Below are positions 51,727 to 64,000 of a stretch of 64,000 bases of DNA, piece after piece. Within the stretch, counting starts at the first letter, position 1, and each line of letters starts with the position of its first letter. Source of the DNA: Candidatus Dormiibacterota bacterium. GTDB lineage: Bacteria; Chloroflexota; Dormibacteria; Aeolococcales; Aeolococcaceae. The stretch is from positions 1 through 64,000 of the forward strand of contig DASXNK010000191.1 of the NCBI GenBank assembly GCA_036495095.1. Reading direction: 5' to 3'. A program made the translations under genes and the position numbers. The notes beneath the pieces were generated by a model. That model saw only the letters and a list, made by a program, of their open reading frames with translations, searched no databases and was not told the origin of the DNA.

Positions 51727-54467
51727 CAGCCGCCTCCCGCCGGGGCCGGGGTGCCGGGCAGGTCCTGGCCGCCCTCCAGCACCGGCGCGAAGAGGTCGCC
51801 GACCGCCGCCAGCCGGGCGTGGATGGTGCGGATGTTCCAGCCGTCGGGACGCAGCCCGGGGTCGTCGAGCTCCTCCCAGGTGATCGGCGTCGACACCGGG
51901 GCGCCGGGCGCGGGGCGGAGCGAGTACGGGGCGGCGAGGGTCTTGCCGATGATGTTCTGGGTGTAGTCGATGCGGATGCGGCCGGTGCGCCGGGCCACCG
52001 ACCACTCCCAGCTGATCTTGTCCGGCAGCACCTGACCGATCGCCCGGCCCACCTCCTCGACCCAGCCGCGGACGGCGGCGTAGTCGGGGCCGCGGCGCAG
52101 CGGGACGTAGATCTGCAGGCCGGTCTGGCCGCTGGTCTTCGGCAGCCCGCGCAGCCCCAGGTGGTCGAGCGCGGCCTTCACCAGCCGGGCGACCTCGCGG
52201 ATGTCGTCGAAGGTGGCGGGCTCGAACGGGTCGAGGTCGAACACCGCCCAGTCGGGCTGCTCGGGGGCGTCGATCCGGGAGTGCCAGGGGTGGAGGTCGA
52301 TCGCCCCGCTGTTGGCCATCCAGGCGAGGGTGGCGACCTCCTCGGCGATCACGTAGGTGACCTCCCGGTCGCCGTGCCAGGTCCAGCGCCGGATCCACGC
52401 GGGGGCGTGGTCGGGGATGCGCTTGCGCCAGAAGTGCTTCCCGTGGATGCCGTCGGGGAAGACCTGCATCCCCACCGGGCGGTCGCGGAGGTGGGGGAGG
52501 AGCACCGGGGCCACCCGGACGTAGTGCTCGATCATGTCCCGCTTGGTGCAGCCGTCCTCGGGCCAGTACACCTTGTCGAGGTTGGTCAGCCTCAGCCGGC
52601 GGCCGCCCACCTCCCAGGCGCCGTCCGGGCCCATCCCGCGCAGCCGCTCCAGCGCCTCCTCGATCTCGTCGCGGGGGTCGGGGCCGGGGTCGGGGTCGGG
52701 GTCGGGCCTGGCCCGCGCCGCCGGGTCCGCGACCTCGACCGCCACCGCCGACAGGGGGAGAGCCCGCTCGCGGACGCAGTCCTCGGGCCGGACGTCGGGG
52801 CGCAGGCCGCGGAAGACGGGGTGGCGCAGCGTGCCCGCGGCGGTCCACTCGGTGAAGCGGACGCTGCAGACCAGCTCGGGGCGCACCCAGGTCACCGGCT
52901 GGGGGATCGAGGGCTCCGGGTCGAAGGGGCTCCGCTCGGTGCGCAGCGGCTCGAGGCGGCGGCGGAGCAGGTCGATCATCGCCTCGTCGAGGCCGCTCCC
53001 CGCCTGGCCCGCGTGGACCAGCACGCCGCCGTCGTACACCCCGAGCACCAGCGAGCCGACGCTCCCGGTCCGGCCGCCGCGACCGGCGGTGAGCCCGCAG
53101 ATGACGCAGTCCTGCTCGCACCAGGCCTTCACCTTCAGCCATGCCGCCGAGCGCCTGCCGCCCTCGTAGCGGGAGTCGCCGCGCTTGGCGACCATGCCCT
53201 CGAGGCCGCGCTCCCTGATGGCGGCGAAGAGCGCCTCGCCGTCCTCCTCGACGTGGTCGGCGTAGCGCACCTCGGCGCTCTCGGTGAGCAGGTCGCGGAG
53301 CAGCCGCTTGCGGAGGCTGAGCGGCAGGTCGCGGAGGTCGTGGCCGTCGAGGTGGACCAGGTCGAAGGCGGCGAAGCTGGCGGGCACCTCGGCGGCGGCG
53401 AGGGCCACCTGGCGGGCGCCGGTCACGTTGATGCGCCGCTGCAGCCGCTCGAAGGAGGGCCGGCCCTCCTCGTCGAGGGCGACGATCTCGCCGTCGACCA
53501 CCGCCTCGCGGGCGCGCAGCGCGCCGGTGAGGGCGGCGAGCTCGGGGTAGCGGCCGGTCTCGTCCCGGCCGCTGCGCCCGCGGAGGTGCACGCCGCCGTC
53601 GCGGAGGGTGGCGAGCGCCCGCACCCCGTCGTACTTCATCTCGAAGAGCCAGCCGGCGCGCGAGAACGGCTCGGCGACGGGCATCGCGAGCATCGGCCGC
53701 AGCGACGTCGGCAGCCGCCGCTCCGGGGTGGAGGCGAGCACCTCGGCGAGCGAGCGGGTGGCGGGGGCGGCCGCCCTCCCCGGGTGCAGCCCGGCGGCGT
53801 CCCAGGTGTCGCCGTCGACGGCGGCGGCGATCTCGGCGAGGCTGCGCCCGGTCTTCACCGACCAGTCCAGCTCGATGGCGTCGAAGCCGGGCACGACGAA
53901 GGCGTCGCGCTTCTTGATCAGCAGCCAGTCGCGGTCCTCCTCCACGGTGGGCTCGGGCAGGTCGGCGCCGCGGCGGCGCCCGCCGCGTCCGCCCATCCGC
54001 ACCAGGGCGAACTCGCCGTGGAGCTTCTGGCCGTCGAGCGAGAACTTCAGGTCGCCGCGGCGCAGCGAGGCGTCGGGGTCCTCGGCGGTCTCGCGCAGCC
54101 ACTCGTAGGCGCCGGCGTCCCAGAGCTCGACGGTGCCGGCACCGTAGCCGGATGGGATCACCCCCTCGAAGTCGCCGTACTCGATGGGGTGGTCCTCGAC
54201 GTGGACCGCGTAGCGGCGCTGTGCGGGGTCGAGGGTGGGCCCCTTGGGCACCGCCCAGGAGAGCAGCACCCCGCGGTGCTCGAGCCGGAAGTCGAAGTGC
54301 AGCCGGGTGGCGCGGTGCATCTGCACGCAGAACCGGCGCCCGATCGGCAGCAGCTCCCAACCCGGGTAGCCGGCCCCGGCGGCGGCCGCGCCCGCCACCC
54401 CCTCGCCGCCCCGCGGCTCCGGGGTGCGCGAGAAGTCGCGCTTGCGGCGGTACTCCTCCAGGGGCAT
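51726..54467 (-). CDS. ligD: Multifunctional DNA ligase D (PE-Lig-Pol)
   Basis: A 913-residue NHEJ enzyme. The phosphoesterase domain is first (residues about 45-165, RATRLHFDFRLEHRGVLLSW), then the ATP-dependent ligase domain with adenylylated Lys278 in EMKYDGVRAL, VVDGEIVALD and EGMVAKR, then a D/P-rich linker, and finally the archaeo-eukaryotic primase-like polymerase (about 600-890) with catalytic Asp744 and Asp746 in VFDLDPFEP. It trims, extends and seals Ku-bound breaks. The order is Pseudomonas-like, unlike mycobacterial Pol-PE-Lig. All key residues are intact. Confidence 0.97.
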   Translation of the reverse strand: MPLEEYRRKRDFSRTPEPRGGEGVAGAAAAGAGYPGWELLPIGRRFCVQMHRATRLHFDFRLEHRGVLLSWAVPKGPTLDPAQRRYAVHVEDHPIEYGDFEGVIPSGYGAGTVELWDAGAYEWLRETAEDPDASLRRGDLKFSLDGQKLHGEFALVRMGGRGGRRRGADLPEPTVEEDRDWLLIKKRDAFVVPGFDAIELDWSVKTGRSLAEIAAAVDGDTWDAAGLHPGRAAAPATRSLAEVLASTPERRLPTSLRPMLAMPVAEPFSRAGWLFEMKYDGVRALATLRDGGVHLRGRSGRDETGRYPELAALTGALRAREAVVDGEIVALDEEGRPSFERLQRRINVTGARQVALAAAEVPASFAAFDLVHLDGHDLRDLPLSLRKRLLRDLLTESAEVRYADHVEEDGEALFAAIRERGLEGMVAKRGDSRYEGGRRSAAWLKVKAWCEQDCVICGLTAGRGGRTGSVGSLVLGVYDGGVLVHAGQAGSGLDEAMIDLLRRRLEPLRTERSPFDPEPSIPQPVTWVRPELVCSVRFTEWTAAGTLRHPVFRGLRPDVRPEDCVRERALPLSAVAVEVADPAARARPDPDPDPGPDPRDEIEEALERLRGMGPDGAWEVGGRRLRLTNLDKVYWPEDGCTKRDMIEHYVRVAPVLLPHLRDRPVGMQVFPDGIHGKHFWRKRIPDHAPAWIRRWTWHGDREVTYVIAEEVATLAWMANSGAIDLHPWHSRIDAPEQPDWAVFDLDPFEPATFDDIREVARLVKAALDHLGLRGLPKTSGQTGLQIYVPLRRGPDYAAVRGWVEEVGRAIGQVLPDKISWEWSVARRTGRIRIDYTQNIIGKTLAAPYSLRPAPGAPVSTPITWEELDDPGLRPDGWNIRTIHARLAAVGDLFAPVLEGGQDLPGTPAPAGGG
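52674..52703 (-). repeat. 5 x 6-bp tandem repeat coding the (Asp-Pro)n linker of LigD
   Basis: The plus strand has five GGGGTC-type units (one is GGGGCC), encoding the D-P dipeptide linker between ligase and polymerase domains. On the plus strand the regular G-runs could form a quadruplex. Confidence 0.85.
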
Positions 54468-54558
54468 GGTGCTACCGCTCGACGCGGCTATTCATGATAT
54501 TCACCATGTACGAGTTTGCTAGAGTATGACCGTCGGATCACTCAGAGGTGTCCCCGCC

Positions 54559-55074
54559 ATGCAGCCCGCAACGAGGCGCCAGGAGACCCGCTCCGCGGAG
54601 CCGGAGGAGCCGCTGGCGACCCATGCCGAGCCCACCGTCCCTCCGGCGGGGGCGGCCTCCGTCCCCGGTGACGTCGCGGTCGCCGGCACCCCGGTGGCCA
54701 GGCCGGTGGCGGCCGCGCCGGTGGTGCGCAGGGTGCGCCGGACCACCGTGCTCGCCGAGCCGGGATACCGGGCGGTCCAGCTGGTCTGGCTGCTGCTCAC
54801 CGTCGCCGAGGCGTTCGTCGGCCTCCGGGTGATCTTCCGGGCGGTGAGCGCCAACCCGGCCGCCGGCTTCGTCCGCTTCGTCGACACCGTGGCCGGGGCG
54901 CTCGTCAGCCCGTTCCACCCGATCGTCGCCGACGCGCGGCTGGGGAACGGCGGCGTCCTCGAGGTCGGGTCGCTGATCGCGATGGCGGTGTTCCTCGCCG
55001 CCGCCCTGGTGGTGGTGCGGCTGCTCCGCATCCTCACCGCGCCCCGGCCGCCCGCCGAGCCGGCCCCCGTCTGA
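54559..55074 (+). CDS. YggT-like membrane protein
   Basis: A 171-residue protein with a disordered Ala/Pro/Glu-rich N-terminal half and two membrane helices in the second half (AVQLVWLLLTVAEAFVGLRVIF and LIAMAVFLAAALVVVRLLRI) separated by VDTVAGALVSPFHPIVAD, the YGGT-family layout. Its role is unknown (membrane/osmotic stress in some bacteria). ATG 54559 is preferred to ATG 54526 because AGAGGTG precedes it and the AT-rich promoter-like region ends just upstream. Confidence 0.78.
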   Translation: MQPATRRQETRSAEPEEPLATHAEPTVPPAGAASVPGDVAVAGTPVARPVAAAPVVRRVRRTTVLAEPGYRAVQLVWLLLTVAEAFVGLRVIFRAVSANPAAGFVRFVDTVAGALVSPFHPIVADARLGNGGVLEVGSLIAMAVFLAAALVVVRLLRILTAPRPPAEPAPV

Positions 55075-58452
<3,378 letters not shown>

Positions 58453-58460
58453 GCGGGGGC

Positions 58461-59531
58461 ATGAGCGCGACCACGGGCATCACCGTCGCCGTCGACGCCA
58501 TGGGGGGCGACCATGCCCCTGACGCGGTCGTCGCCGGGGCCGTCACCGCCGTCGAGTCGCGGGGCTGCAGGGTCATCCTGGTGGGCCGGCGCGACGCCGT
58601 CGAGACCTCGCTGCGCCGCTGCGTCCAGCCGCCCGACCTCGAGCGGGTCCGCAGCCGCATCGAGGTCTTCGAGGCGTCCGAGGTCGTGGAGATGGACGAG
58701 CACCCCGCCCAGGCGGTGCGCGCCAAGCGCGACTCGTCGATCGTCCGCGCCTGCGAGCTGGCCGCCCAGGGACGTGCCCAGGCGGTGGTCAGCGCCGGCA
58801 ACAGCGGCGCGGTGCTCGCCGCCGCGCTGTTCACCCTCAGGCGCATCCCCGGGATCGCCCGCCCCGCCATCGGCGCGCTGCTGCCGGGGCGCGACGACGC
58901 CCGCACCTTCCTGCTCGACGTCGGCGCCAACGCCGACGTGCGCGCCGAGTGGCTGGCCCAGTTCGCGGTGATGGGCAGCGTCTACGCCCGCACCATGATG
59001 GGCGTCGCCGATCCCCGTGTCGCCCTGCTCAGCAACGGCGAGGAGCCGGGCAAGGGCTCAGCGCTCATCCAGGCCGCGCACCCGCTGCTCGCCGCCGCGC
59101 CGATCCGCTTCACCGGCAACATCGAGGGCCGCGACCTGCTCAGCGGGAGGTGCGACGTCGCCGTCACCGACGGCTTCACCGGCAACGTCGCCCTGAAGAC
59201 CGCCGAGGGGGTGGGCGAGTACCTGTTCGCGGTGCTGCGGCACGAGGCCAGGACCAGCCGCCGCGCCATGCTCGGCGGCCTGCTGCTCAAGCCCCGGCTG
59301 CGCGCGGTGCGCGACCGGGTCGACTACCGGGCCACCGGCGGCGCGCTGCTCCTCGGCGTCGCCGGAGAGGTGGTGATCGCCCACGGCCGCTCCGACGCCA
59401 CCGCGATCGACAACGCCATCGGCGTCGCCGCCACCGCCGTCCAGCACCACGTCAGCGGCACCATCGCCGCCGCAATGCCCCGCGAGGTGGTCACCCCCGC
59501 CCTCGCCGCCACCACGGAAGACCAGTCATGA
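58461..59531 (+). CDS. plsX: Phosphate acyltransferase PlsX
   Basis: A 356-residue PlsX, which converts acyl-ACP to acyl-phosphate for phosphatidic acid synthesis. Signatures are [97 protein letters not shown] and [17 protein letters not shown]. It lies between gyrB (8-base gap) and gyrA (ATGA overlap), an unexpected location, as plsX is normally with rpmF, fabH or acpP. Confidence 0.96.
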   Translation: MSATTGITVAVDAMGGDHAPDAVVAGAVTAVESRGCRVILVGRRDAVETSLRRCVQPPDLERVRSRIEVFEASEVVEMDEHPAQAVRAKRDSSIVRACELAAQGRAQAVVSAGNSGAVLAAALFTLRRIPGIARPAIGALLPGRDDARTFLLDVGANADVRAEWLAQFAVMGSVYARTMMGVADPRVALLSNGEEPGKGSALIQAAHPLLAAAPIRFTGNIEGRDLLSGRCDVAVTDGFTGNVALKTAEGVGEYLFAVLRHEARTSRRAMLGGLLLKPRLRAVRDRVDYRATGGALLLGVAGEVVIAHGRSDATAIDNAIGVAATAVQHHVSGTIAAAMPREVVTPALAATTEDQS

Positions 59532-61984
59532 CCGTACTGCCCCCGCACCAGAACGTCCGCCCCATCGAGCTCGAGCAGGAGATGCGCTCGTCGTACATGG
59601 ACTACGCGATGAGCGTGATCATCTCGCGTGCCCTGCCCGACGTCCGCGACGGCCTCAAGCCGGTGCAGCGCCGCATCCTCTACGCGATGCTCGAGCAGGG
59701 CATGACCGCGGGGGCCCGCTACCAGAAGTCCGCGGCCATCGTCGGCGAGGTGATGAAGCACTATCACCCCCACGGCGACTCGTCGATCTACGACACCATG
59801 GTGCGGCTCGCCCAGCCCTGGGTGATGCGCTACCCGCTGGTCGACGGCCAGGGCAACTTCGGCTCCATGGACGGCGACCCGCCGGCGGCGCACCGGTACA
59901 CCGAGGCGCGGATGTCGCCGATCGCCATGCAGGTGGTCGAGGACATCGACAAGGACACGGTCGACTTCGTCGACAACTACTCGTCGACCACCACCGAGCC
60001 ATCGGTGCTGCCCGCGCTCCTCCCCAACCTGCTGGTCAACGGCTCCAGCGGCATCGCCGTGGGCATGGCGACGAACATCCCGCCCCACAACCTCACCGAG
60101 GTGTGCGACGGGCTGGTCCACCTCGTCGACAACCCCGAGGCGACCACCGAGGACCTGACCAAGATCATCCGCGGTCCCGACTTCCCCACCGGCGGGATCA
60201 TCTACGGCCGCGACATCGCCACCGTCTACGGCACCGGCCACGGGCGCATCGTGATGCGCGCCCAGGTGGAGTTCGAGGAGTCGCGCAACGGCCGCGAGCA
60301 GATCATCGTCCGCGAGCTGCCCTACCAGGTGAACAAGGCGCGGCTGATCGCGAACATCGCCGAGCTGGTGAACGACAAGAAGATCGACGGCATCAGCGAC
60401 CTCCGCGACGAGTCCGGCCGCAAGGAGGCGGTGCGCATCGTCATCGAGCTGAAGTCGAACGCGCGCCCCCACACCGTGCTGAACAACCTCTTCAAGCACA
60501 CCCAGCTGCAGACCACCTTCGGGGCGATCATGCTCGCCCTCGTCGACGGCCGGCCCCAGGTGCTCGGCATCAAGGCGCTGCTCCAGGAGTACATCGACTA
60601 CCGCCGCGACGTGGTCACCCGGCGCACCCGCTTCCTGCTGAAGCGTGCCAGGGACCGGGCCCACGTCCTCGAGGGGTTGATGAAGTGCCTCGACCATCTC
60701 GACGAGGTGATCCGCATCATCCGCGGCGCCGTCGACGAGAAGGCCGCGCGCACCGCCCTCGAGACCCGGTTCGAGCTCACCGAGCGGCAGTCGAAGGCGA
60801 TCACCGACCTCCGCCTCGGCCAGCTCTCCCGCCTCGAGGGCGACCGGCTCCGCCAGGAGTACGAGGAGCTGATCAAGGAGATCACCCGGCTGGAGGACAT
60901 CCTCGCCGACGTCCGCAAGGTCGACATCATCCTCAAGGACGAGCTGGCGGGCCTGCGGAGGAAGTTCGGCGACCCCCGCCGCACCGAGATCCGCCTCGGT
61001 GAGGTCGAGCTCAACGAGGAGGACCTGATCCCCCGCGAGGAGGTCTTCGTCACCCTCACCAATCGCGGCTACGTCAAGCGGATGCCGATCACCACCTATC
61101 GCACCCAGCACAAGGGTGGCAAGGGCGTGCTCGGGGCGCGGCGCTCGACCGACGAGGACTACGTCGCCCACTCGACGATCGCCAGCACCCACAGCGACAT
61201 GCTGTTCTTCACCAATCGGGGCCGTGTCTTCCGGCTGCGCACCCACGAGATCCCCGACGTGAAGCGGCAGGCCAAGGGCATGCCGGTGATCAACCTCATC
61301 GAGCTCGAGCAGCGCGAGCGGGTGACCGCGCTGATCGACATGGAGTCCTTCGGCGAGGAGCAGTTCCTGGTGATGGTCACCAAGCTGGGGCAGATCAAGA
61401 AGACCCCGGCGGCCGCCTACTCGGCGGTGCGGCGCAACGGCCTGATCGCCATGAACCTGCAGGACGATGACGAGCTGAACTGGGTGCGCGTCTCCTCCGG
61501 CGGCGACGAGGTCATCGTCGCCACCCGGCAGGGGAAGTGCTCGCGCTACTCCGAGCGCGAGGTGCGCCCCACCGGCCGCGACACCCAGGGGGTGGCGGCG
61601 ATCCGCCTCCGCGACGGCGACGAGGTGGCCGGCTTCGACATCGCCAAGCCGAACGGCTACGTGCTGGTGGTCACCGAGAAGGGCTACGGCAAGCTCACCG
61701 CGGTCTCGGAGTACAACTCCAAGGGCCGGAACATCCAGGGCATGTACACCATCGACCAGACCAAGCTGTCGAAGATCGGCGAGATCGTCGGCATGCGCGT
61801 GGTCGAGGACCTCTCCGAGGAGCTGATGGTGATCAGCACCATGGGCCAGGTGATCCGCATCCCCCTCGAGCAGGTGCGGGTGGCGAACCGCCAGACCCAG
61901 GGCGTGATCATCATGCGCCTGACCGACGACGACCGCGTCGGCTCGATGGCCGGGGTCGGGTCGCCGGGGGCCCTGGACGCATGA
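59528..61984 (+). CDS. gyrA: DNA gyrase subunit A
   Basis: An 818-residue GyrA. The N-terminal breakage-reunion domain has [54 protein letters not shown] (quinolone-determining region, wild-type-like), and the catalytic Tyr in [11 protein letters not shown]. The C-terminal part has the six-bladed wrapping domain; its GyrA-box-like motif reads QHKGGKG rather than the consensus QRRGGKG, so gyrase rather than Topo IV assignment rests on the pair with gyrB. Start overlaps plsX by 4 bases. Confidence 0.95.
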   Translation: MTVLPPHQNVRPIELEQEMRSSYMDYAMSVIISRALPDVRDGLKPVQRRILYAMLEQGMTAGARYQKSAAIVGEVMKHYHPHGDSSIYDTMVRLAQPWVMRYPLVDGQGNFGSMDGDPPAAHRYTEARMSPIAMQVVEDIDKDTVDFVDNYSSTTTEPSVLPALLPNLLVNGSSGIAVGMATNIPPHNLTEVCDGLVHLVDNPEATTEDLTKIIRGPDFPTGGIIYGRDIATVYGTGHGRIVMRAQVEFEESRNGREQIIVRELPYQVNKARLIANIAELVNDKKIDGISDLRDESGRKEAVRIVIELKSNARPHTVLNNLFKHTQLQTTFGAIMLALVDGRPQVLGIKALLQEYIDYRRDVVTRRTRFLLKRARDRAHVLEGLMKCLDHLDEVIRIIRGAVDEKAARTALETRFELTERQSKAITDLRLGQLSRLEGDRLRQEYEELIKEITRLEDILADVRKVDIILKDELAGLRRKFGDPRRTEIRLGEVELNEEDLIPREEVFVTLTNRGYVKRMPITTYRTQHKGGKGVLGARRSTDEDYVAHSTIASTHSDMLFFTNRGRVFRLRTHEIPDVKRQAKGMPVINLIELEQRERVTALIDMESFGEEQFLVMVTKLGQIKKTPAAAYSAVRRNGLIAMNLQDDDELNWVRVSSGGDEVIVATRQGKCSRYSEREVRPTGRDTQGVAAIRLRDGDEVAGFDIAKPNGYVLVVTEKGYGKLTAVSEYNSKGRNIQGMYTIDQTKLSKIGEIVGMRVVEDLSEELMVISTMGQVIRIPLEQVRVANRQTQGVIIMRLTDDDRVGSMAGVGSPGALDA

Positions 61985-62044
61985 GTTCGGCTGGACGTGG
62001 CACGCGTCCGGCCCGGAGCTCCGCGCGCTGAGAGGTGGCGCTCG

Positions 62045-63613
62045 CTAGCGGTCCGGTACCGGTAGGTGGATCGGCGGGGGTGGGGGTGGCTCGAGGGTGA
62101 AGGGATGGAGGTCGCCTGCCGCGGTGGCGGCGAGGGTGCGGGCGCCGGAGTGGAGGTGGGAGAGCTCGGCGGCCTCCTCGACGGCGTGGAGGCCCTCGGG
62201 GCCGAGGTGACGCAGCGCCGCGGCCAGGGCCCGATGGGTCGGGGGCGCGCTGGGGGCGAGGGTGGTGGTCCGGCCCCAGCGGGCGAGGCGGCCGGACAGC
62301 TCGGTGAGGTGGCCGGGGACCGCGGCCGGGCGCACCAGCAGGCTGGCCGCGTCGAGCAGGTCGGCGGCGCGGCGATGGCGGCTGGTGGAGCCGGCGAGGC
62401 CGAGCAGGCCGCTCGGCCGCCCCGAGACCAGGTCGCTGGCCCGGCCGGAGAGGTCCAGGGTGCGGTGGAGCAGGGTGGCTCCGGGCGCCGCCCCGGTCTC
62501 CAGCGCCCGCAGCCCCAGGCGGCCGGCGAGGGCCAGCGGCTTGGCCAGCACGAACAGGTCGCAGACGACGGCGAGGAGCACCCCGCCGGCGAGGACGTGG
62601 TCGCTGTCGTCGACCCCGGTGACCACGCTCACCGCGAAGCCGGCGGCGGCGCGCAGCGGGTGCAGCAGCCCCGGCCCGCCGGGGAGCCCGCTCAGCGGCC
62701 CCAGCACCGGCCCGAGCACGAGGTCGGTGAGCACGGCGTGCAGCCCCCTGCCGTCGAAGGAGGTGCCGAGCAGGCGCCAGAGCAGCGCCGCCGGCGCCGC
62801 CACCGGCCCGGCGGCGTCGAGCAGCCGTCCCAGCAGGCTGCCGGCGCCGCCGAGCAGGCGGGTGGCCCCCCCGGCGACCAGCGCCAGCGGGGTGGCCACC
62901 AGCCGGGTGAGCCGGTGGCCGGCGCCGGTGTCGGCGTCGCGGGGATGGTCGAGCTCCCACTGCAGCTGGCGCACCGCCTCGGGGGCGTCGACCAGGGCGA
63001 TCCGGCGGTGCCCGGCGGCCGGCCTCGTCCCGCCCCCACCGGAGGGCAGCAGGGCGGCCGAGAACCGGCAGGCGCGGAGCGTGCCCGCGGCAACCAGCCG
63101 GGCCTCGCCCGGCTCGGGGAGGGCGTCGAGGAGGCGGCCGCGCTCCACCTCCTCGAGGCGCCGGGTGCGCGGGTCGAGGATCACCGCGGTCACCGAACCG
63201 GTGAGCATCCCCACCCGCCACCGCGCTCCCGCGGGCGACGCCGCCTCCCGGTAGAGGAGCAGGTCGCCGGGCTCGGGCACGTCGCGCGGCAGCCTCAGGT
63301 CGGGCCCGCAGAGGTCGGCGAAGAGCAGGGTGGCGGAGTCGATCGCCCCCGGCCGGGCGTTGGCGGCGAGGTGGCGCCGCACCCCGTCGAGCCGCGCCCC
63401 CGCGCCCTCCCAGGCGCCGATCACGGCGTCGCGGTCGGCGCCCGTCCCCGGCGCCGGGCCGGTTCGGGCGCGCATCGCCGCCGCCGCGGCCTCCCCCGCC
63501 GTGCCGGCCGCGCGCGCCGCGCCGGCCCCGCCGAGCACCGCGGCGGCGAGGGCGGCGGCGACCAGCCCGGCGCCACCGGCGCGTCCCAGCCGGTGGCGGG
63601 CGGCGGGGCTCAT
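62045..63613 (-). CDS. Secreted protein with degenerate NlpC/P60-like N-terminal region
   Basis: A 522-residue exported protein: signal peptide (GLVAAALAAAVLGGAGAARAAG), then a region reading AIDSATLLFADLCGPDLRLPR...PEPGDLLLYREA...WRVGMLTGS, which follows the NlpC/P60 pattern (D-C-S-G ... LPR ... PGDL ... HVG) but has Ser93 in place of the Cys and Arg133 in place of the His. A long Ala/Leu/Gly-rich part with hydrophobic stretches (ALVAGGATRLLGGAGSLLG) follows, and a Pro/His-rich end. If the likeness holds, it is catalytically dead. Identification is weak; function unknown. Overlaps the upstream partial gene (ATGA). Confidence 0.6.
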   Translation of the reverse strand: MSPAARHRLGRAGGAGLVAAALAAAVLGGAGAARAAGTAGEAAAAAMRARTGPAPGTGADRDAVIGAWEGAGARLDGVRRHLAANARPGAIDSATLLFADLCGPDLRLPRDVPEPGDLLLYREAASPAGARWRVGMLTGSVTAVILDPRTRRLEEVERGRLLDALPEPGEARLVAAGTLRACRFSAALLPSGGGGTRPAAGHRRIALVDAPEAVRQLQWELDHPRDADTGAGHRLTRLVATPLALVAGGATRLLGGAGSLLGRLLDAAGPVAAPAALLWRLLGTSFDGRGLHAVLTDLVLGPVLGPLSGLPGGPGLLHPLRAAAGFAVSVVTGVDDSDHVLAGGVLLAVVCDLFVLAKPLALAGRLGLRALETGAAPGATLLHRTLDLSGRASDLVSGRPSGLLGLAGSTSRHRRAADLLDAASLLVRPAAVPGHLTELSGRLARWGRTTTLAPSAPPTHRALAAALRHLGPEGLHAVEEAAELSHLHSGARTLAATAAGDLHPFTLEPPPPPPIHLPVPDR

Positions 63614-64000
63614 CCGAGCCGGGCCGCCGCCGTGGCCCGGGCGACGCAGAGCGCGGCCGGCCGGGCGTGGGGGGTGGCGCAGAGGCGGCGGAGCAGCGGC
63701 AGCCGGCGGACGACCTCGACGGTGGCCACCGCCACGATCCGTCCCGGCGCCGCCTCGGCGCCGCGGTCGCGGGGGTCGGGGCCGAGCACGAGGTCGACCA
63801 CCTCGGCGCCGTTGGCACGGGCCACCCGCTCGGCGGCGCCGCGGACCACCGCGCAGGCGGGGGGCGTGTCCGGCTCCTCGGGCAGCCGGCAGGCGGTGCG
63901 CCGGGCCTGGAGCGCGATGCTGAGGTCGTCGCTGCCGGCGCCGGCGGCGAGCTCGGCCTCGGCGGCGTGGGCGGCGGCGGCCGCCGCATGCTCGGCCCGG
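63610..64000 (-). CDS. Hypothetical protein, partial at right window edge
   Basis: The minus frame stays open to the window edge, beginning with an Ala-rich helix (HAAAAAAAHAAEAELAAG), followed by Cys-containing segments (RRTACRLPEEP, PPACAVVRGAAERVARANG) and GRIVAVATVEVVRRLPLLRR. This resembles the body of a TadE-type or other secreted pseudopilin-like protein only loosely; I do not assign it. It is coupled with the NlpC-like gene downstream by a 4-base overlap. The N-terminus lies outside the window. Confidence 0.55.
   Translation of the reverse strand, partial: RAEHAAAAAAHAAEAELAAGAGSDDLSIALQARRTACRLPEEPDTPPACAVVRGAAERVARANGAEVVDLVLGPDPRDRGAEAAPGRIVAVATVEVVRRLPLLRRLCATPHARPAALCVARATAAARLG

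Overview
This is a very GC-rich (roughly 70-75%), gene-dense stretch of a bacterial chromosome with about 62 protein genes, one tRNA and almost no non-coding space. No phage, insertion sequence, CRISPR array or rRNA was seen. Gene content (Ku/LigD end joining, topoisomerase IB, a MoxR/VWA pair, PIG-L deacetylase, DUF2330, many BNR/kelch-type secreted proteins, an LPXTG-like surface protein) and the extreme GC suggest a free-living soil-type bacterium of the Chloroflexota/Dormibacterota/Actinomycetota type. That placement is inference; no rRNA is present to settle it.

Layout. 0-4 kb: a partial gene at the left edge, tRNA-Lys(CTT), a PHP phosphoesterase coupled to a PAP2 membrane phosphatase, topoisomerase IB and an unknown protein. 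4-7.2 kb: an OmpR-type two-component system and a lysine/aspartate-rich surface protein. 7.2-12.4 kb: TusA-like protein, CcdA, and an operon BNR protein - MoxR ATPase - VWA protein - RidA. 12.4-22 kb: purA divergent from a CPBP protease, a second BNR protein, a DUF255 thioredoxin-fold protein, a YcaQ-like glycosylase, then an XRE regulator with two paralogous membrane proteins. 22-29.5 kb: a class V aminotransferase, a small secreted Ser/Gly protein and a complete, translationally coupled histidine-degradation operon hutH-hutU-hutG-hutI. 29.5-45.6 kb: lipoprotein, proC, several secreted or membrane proteins, GDSL hydrolase, GDPD, MarR-MFS pair, peroxiredoxin, DUF2330 protein, S9 peptidase, a cluster of three small proteins around a ribbon-helix-helix regulator, PIG-L deacetylase and a cupredoxin. 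45.6-54.5 kb: a DNA-break-repair region on the minus strand: LigD, a zinc-ribbon membrane protein, an HNH nuclease, Ku, a ligase-like protein that has lost its catalytic residues, and a UvrD helicase fused to a RecB-type nuclease. 54.5-64 kb: a YggT-like protein, an MbfA-like ferritin/VIT1 protein, gyrB-plsX-gyrA, and two unknown genes at the right edge.

Two general points. First, at least 17 genes carry a TANNNT hexamer ending 6-11 bases before the start codon, usually with no ribosome-binding site, which indicates widespread leaderless transcription. Second, genes inside operons mostly overlap by ATGA or GTGA. Starts in the feature list were chosen with these two signals. The most interesting novelty candidates are the catalytically dead LigD-like partner of Ku, the XRE plus twin DERQ-motif membrane protein module, the small RHH/transmembrane pair with a palindromic operator, and plsX embedded between gyrB and gyrA.
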